Shown here in pieces: positions 4,114-5,503 of a DNA stretch of 5,503 bases (position 1 is its first letter; the number at the start of each line of letters is the position of its first letter). Source of the DNA: Ardenticatenia bacterium (GTDB lineage Bacteria > Chloroflexota > Anaerolineae > Aggregatilineales > Ch27); contig JALSTC010000037.1 in assembly GCA_026983935.1 (NCBI GenBank), positions 1 to 5,503 on the forward strand, in the 5' to 3' direction. Under the pieces are notes generated by a model, which was not told the origin of the DNA, ran no database searches, and saw only the letters and a program-made list of their open reading frames with translations. The position numbers and the translations under genes were made by a program.

Positions 4114-5370
4114 ATGGCCAAAGACAACCTGATCGAACTCGAGCTGACGGCGATGGGGCACGGCGGCAAGGCCATGGGACGGCATCACGGACGCATGATC
4201 TTCGTGCCCTATGCCATCCCCGGCGAGCGCATCACCGCCCGTATTGTGGAGGACAAACGCAGCTACGCCCACGCGGAAGGCGTCGCACTGCTCAAAGCAT
4301 CGCCGGATCGCGTCACGCCGCAGTGCCCGCACTTCGGGCCGGGACGCTGCGGCGGCTGCCAGCTTCAGCACATCGCCTACGCCGCCCAACTGCGCTACAA
4401 GCGCGAGGTCGTCGTTGACCAGATCAAGCGCATCGGCGGCGTCCGGAAAGCGGAGCGCCGCGTCCGACAGACGATCCCCAGTCCGGAACCCTGGGGCTAC
4501 CGCTCACGTGCCGCTTTCCACGTCGCGCCAGACGGGCGGCTGGGCTTCGTCAGCACTGACCCGCCCCGCATCGAACCGATCGAACGGTGCTACATCCTGC
4601 ATCCGGCGGCAATGGCCCTGCTGGACTCGCTGGACATGGATTTCAGCGGCATCGAGCAGGTGCGCGTGCAGGTCGGCAGCGACGGCAGCGGGATGCTCAT
4701 CCTCAGCACGGCGGATGACCTGGCCCCGGAGCTGGAAGTAGACATGCCGGTCAGCGTCAACCTGCTGCTCAGCGACAATGAACCGGTCAACCTGATCGGC
4801 TCCGCGCATACGATCTATGAGGTCAAAGGGCGCTACTTCCGCGTGACGGCAGGCGGCTTCTTCCAGGTCAACCTGCCGGTGGCGGCGATTCTGGTTGATC
4901 TGGTGCTGGAGCGGCTCAATCTACAGGGAAACGAGGCCGTGCTCGATCTCTACGCCGGGGTGGGATTGTTCTCCGCCTTCATTGCGGAGCGTGCGGCGCT
5001 GGTGACCGTCGTCGAGAGCTACCCGCCAGCCGTAACCGATGCCGACGAGAATCTGGCCGAATTCGAGCACGTGGATTTGTTCGAGGGCGGCGTGGGGCCG
5101 GTGCTGCGCGGCCTGATCGAAGAAGGCGCTGCGCCATATGACGCCGCCGTGGTGGACCCACCGCGCGCCGGGCTGGAGCCGGACGTGATCGCGGCGCTGG
5201 CCGAACTCGCGCCGCCGACGCTGGTTTACGTGAGCTGTGATCCGGGCACGCTGGCCCGCGATGTGAAGCGGCTCCAGCGGCAGGGCTACCGGCTGCTGAG
5301 CGTGCAGCCGGTGGATATGTTCCCGCAGACCTACCACATCGAGTGCGTGGCGCATTTCGCGCGGGAATAG
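4114..5370 (+). CDS. rlmD: 23S rRNA (uracil-C5)-methyltransferase, RlmD/RumA type
   Basis: 418-residue SAM-dependent RNA m5U methyltransferase of the TrmA/RumA family, complete. Residues 1-60 form the RNA-binding TRAM domain (LIELELTAMGHGGKAMGR, then PYAIPGERITARI). An iron-sulfur site is indicated by C71, C79 and C82 (CPHFGPGRCGGC) with the fourth ligand C159 (ERCYILHP). The FFQVN motif (249-253) binds SAM and substrate. The SAM loop is LDLYAGVGLFS (277-287), the acidic residue E301 follows, and VDPPRAGL is at 347-354. The catalytic nucleophile is C375 in VYVSCDPGTLARD, and the general base is E410 in HIECVAHF. In E. coli RlmD methylates U1939, while RlmC and the Gram-positive RlmCD differ in target. 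Sequence alone does not decide which uridine is modified here. It is transcribed alone, divergent from the minus-strand cluster, with a promoter candidate upstream and a terminator downstream. Confidence 0.94.
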   Translation: MAKDNLIELELTAMGHGGKAMGRHHGRMIFVPYAIPGERITARIVEDKRSYAHAEGVALLKASPDRVTPQCPHFGPGRCGGCQLQHIAYAAQLRYKREVVVDQIKRIGGVRKAERRVRQTIPSPEPWGYRSRAAFHVAPDGRLGFVSTDPPRIEPIERCYILHPAAMALLDSLDMDFSGIEQVRVQVGSDGSGMLILSTADDLAPELEVDMPVSVNLLLSDNEPVNLIGSAHTIYEVKGRYFRVTAGGFFQVNLPVAAILVDLVLERLNLQGNEAVLDLYAGVGLFSAFIAERAALVTVVESYPPAVTDADENLAEFEHVDLFEGGVGPVLRGLIEEGAAPYDAAVVDPPRAGLEPDVIAALAELAPPTLVYVSCDPGTLARDVKRLQRQGYRLLSVQPVDMFPQTYHIECVAHFARE

Positions 5371-5429
5371 TAGCGCCGTACATGCTGATGTGCCGGGTAT
5401 CGGCGGTTGAGAAAGACGGCCCTTCCTGC

Positions 5430-5465
5430 AAAGCGAGTGTCGGGGGAGCGACATCCGCGCTTTTT
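5430..5465 (+). terminator. Intrinsic terminator downstream of rlmD
   Basis: AAAGCG (5430-5435) pairs with CGCTTT (5458-5463) and TGTCG (5438-5442) with CGACA (5449-5453), with a small internal loop and a six-base apical loop. The stem runs into five T (5461-5465). It starts 60 bases after the rlmD stop. Apart from this hairpin, 5371-5503 shows no gene. Confidence 0.6.
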
Positions 5466-5503
5466 ATGCCCCCCACATTGCCATGATCACAGCGTGCATA
5501 CCC

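Noticed and set aside
3781..4389. Minus-strand 202-residue open frame across the intergenic region and the start of rlmD
   Set aside because: It overlaps a well-supported gene, runs through the hairpins and shows no recognisable domain or ribosome site.
4921..5476. Minus-strand open frames opposite the end of rlmD
   Set aside because: Antisense composition, no ribosome site, and they cross the rlmD terminator.

Overview
The window is GC-rich bacterial DNA holding six protein genes. Five lie on the minus strand and one on the plus strand, separated by a 329-base divergent intergenic region. The organism cannot be fixed from the sequence alone. The gene mix (a DUF5996 protein, a pRiA4b ORF-3-like protein with added zinc-binding clusters, and an iron-sulfur RlmD-type methyltransferase), together with a heptanucleotide repeat built on AACTCAA, suggests a Chloroflexota (Anaerolineae-like) genome. 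That is an inference from memory of similar genomes, not a search result.

Layout in minus-strand transcription order, from right to left: a small membrane protein with a C-terminal PH-like domain (3784-3203); 20 bases later a pRiA4b ORF-3-like protein carrying cysteine clusters at both ends (3182-2484); a DoxX-family membrane protein (2391-1906); a DUF5996 protein (1847-1053); and a family 2 glycosyltransferase (from 917) that runs off the left edge. The first two are almost certainly co-transcribed. The gaps to the others are 92, 58 and 135 bases with no convincing terminator, so one long transcript is possible, but no shared pathway is evident. On the plus strand, 4114-5370 encodes a complete RlmD/RumA-type 23S rRNA m5U methyltransferase with its own ribosome binding site, candidate promoter and downstream terminator.

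The most interesting stretch is the divergent intergenic region 3785-4113. It contains a roughly 105-base imperfect palindrome (3841-3945). Each half carries a tight hairpin followed, on its outward strand, by a T-run, so it looks like two back-to-back terminators. The two hairpins differ at stem positions in a compensatory way, so pairing is kept while sequence changes. The arms can also pair with each other, giving mutually exclusive folds. A second hairpin (3786-3820) holds the only Shine-Dalgarno-like sequence of the PH-domain gene in its loop. The region could be a REPIN/MITE-like repeat, a bidirectional terminator or insulator, or a pair of leader attenuators. The sequence alone does not decide between these.
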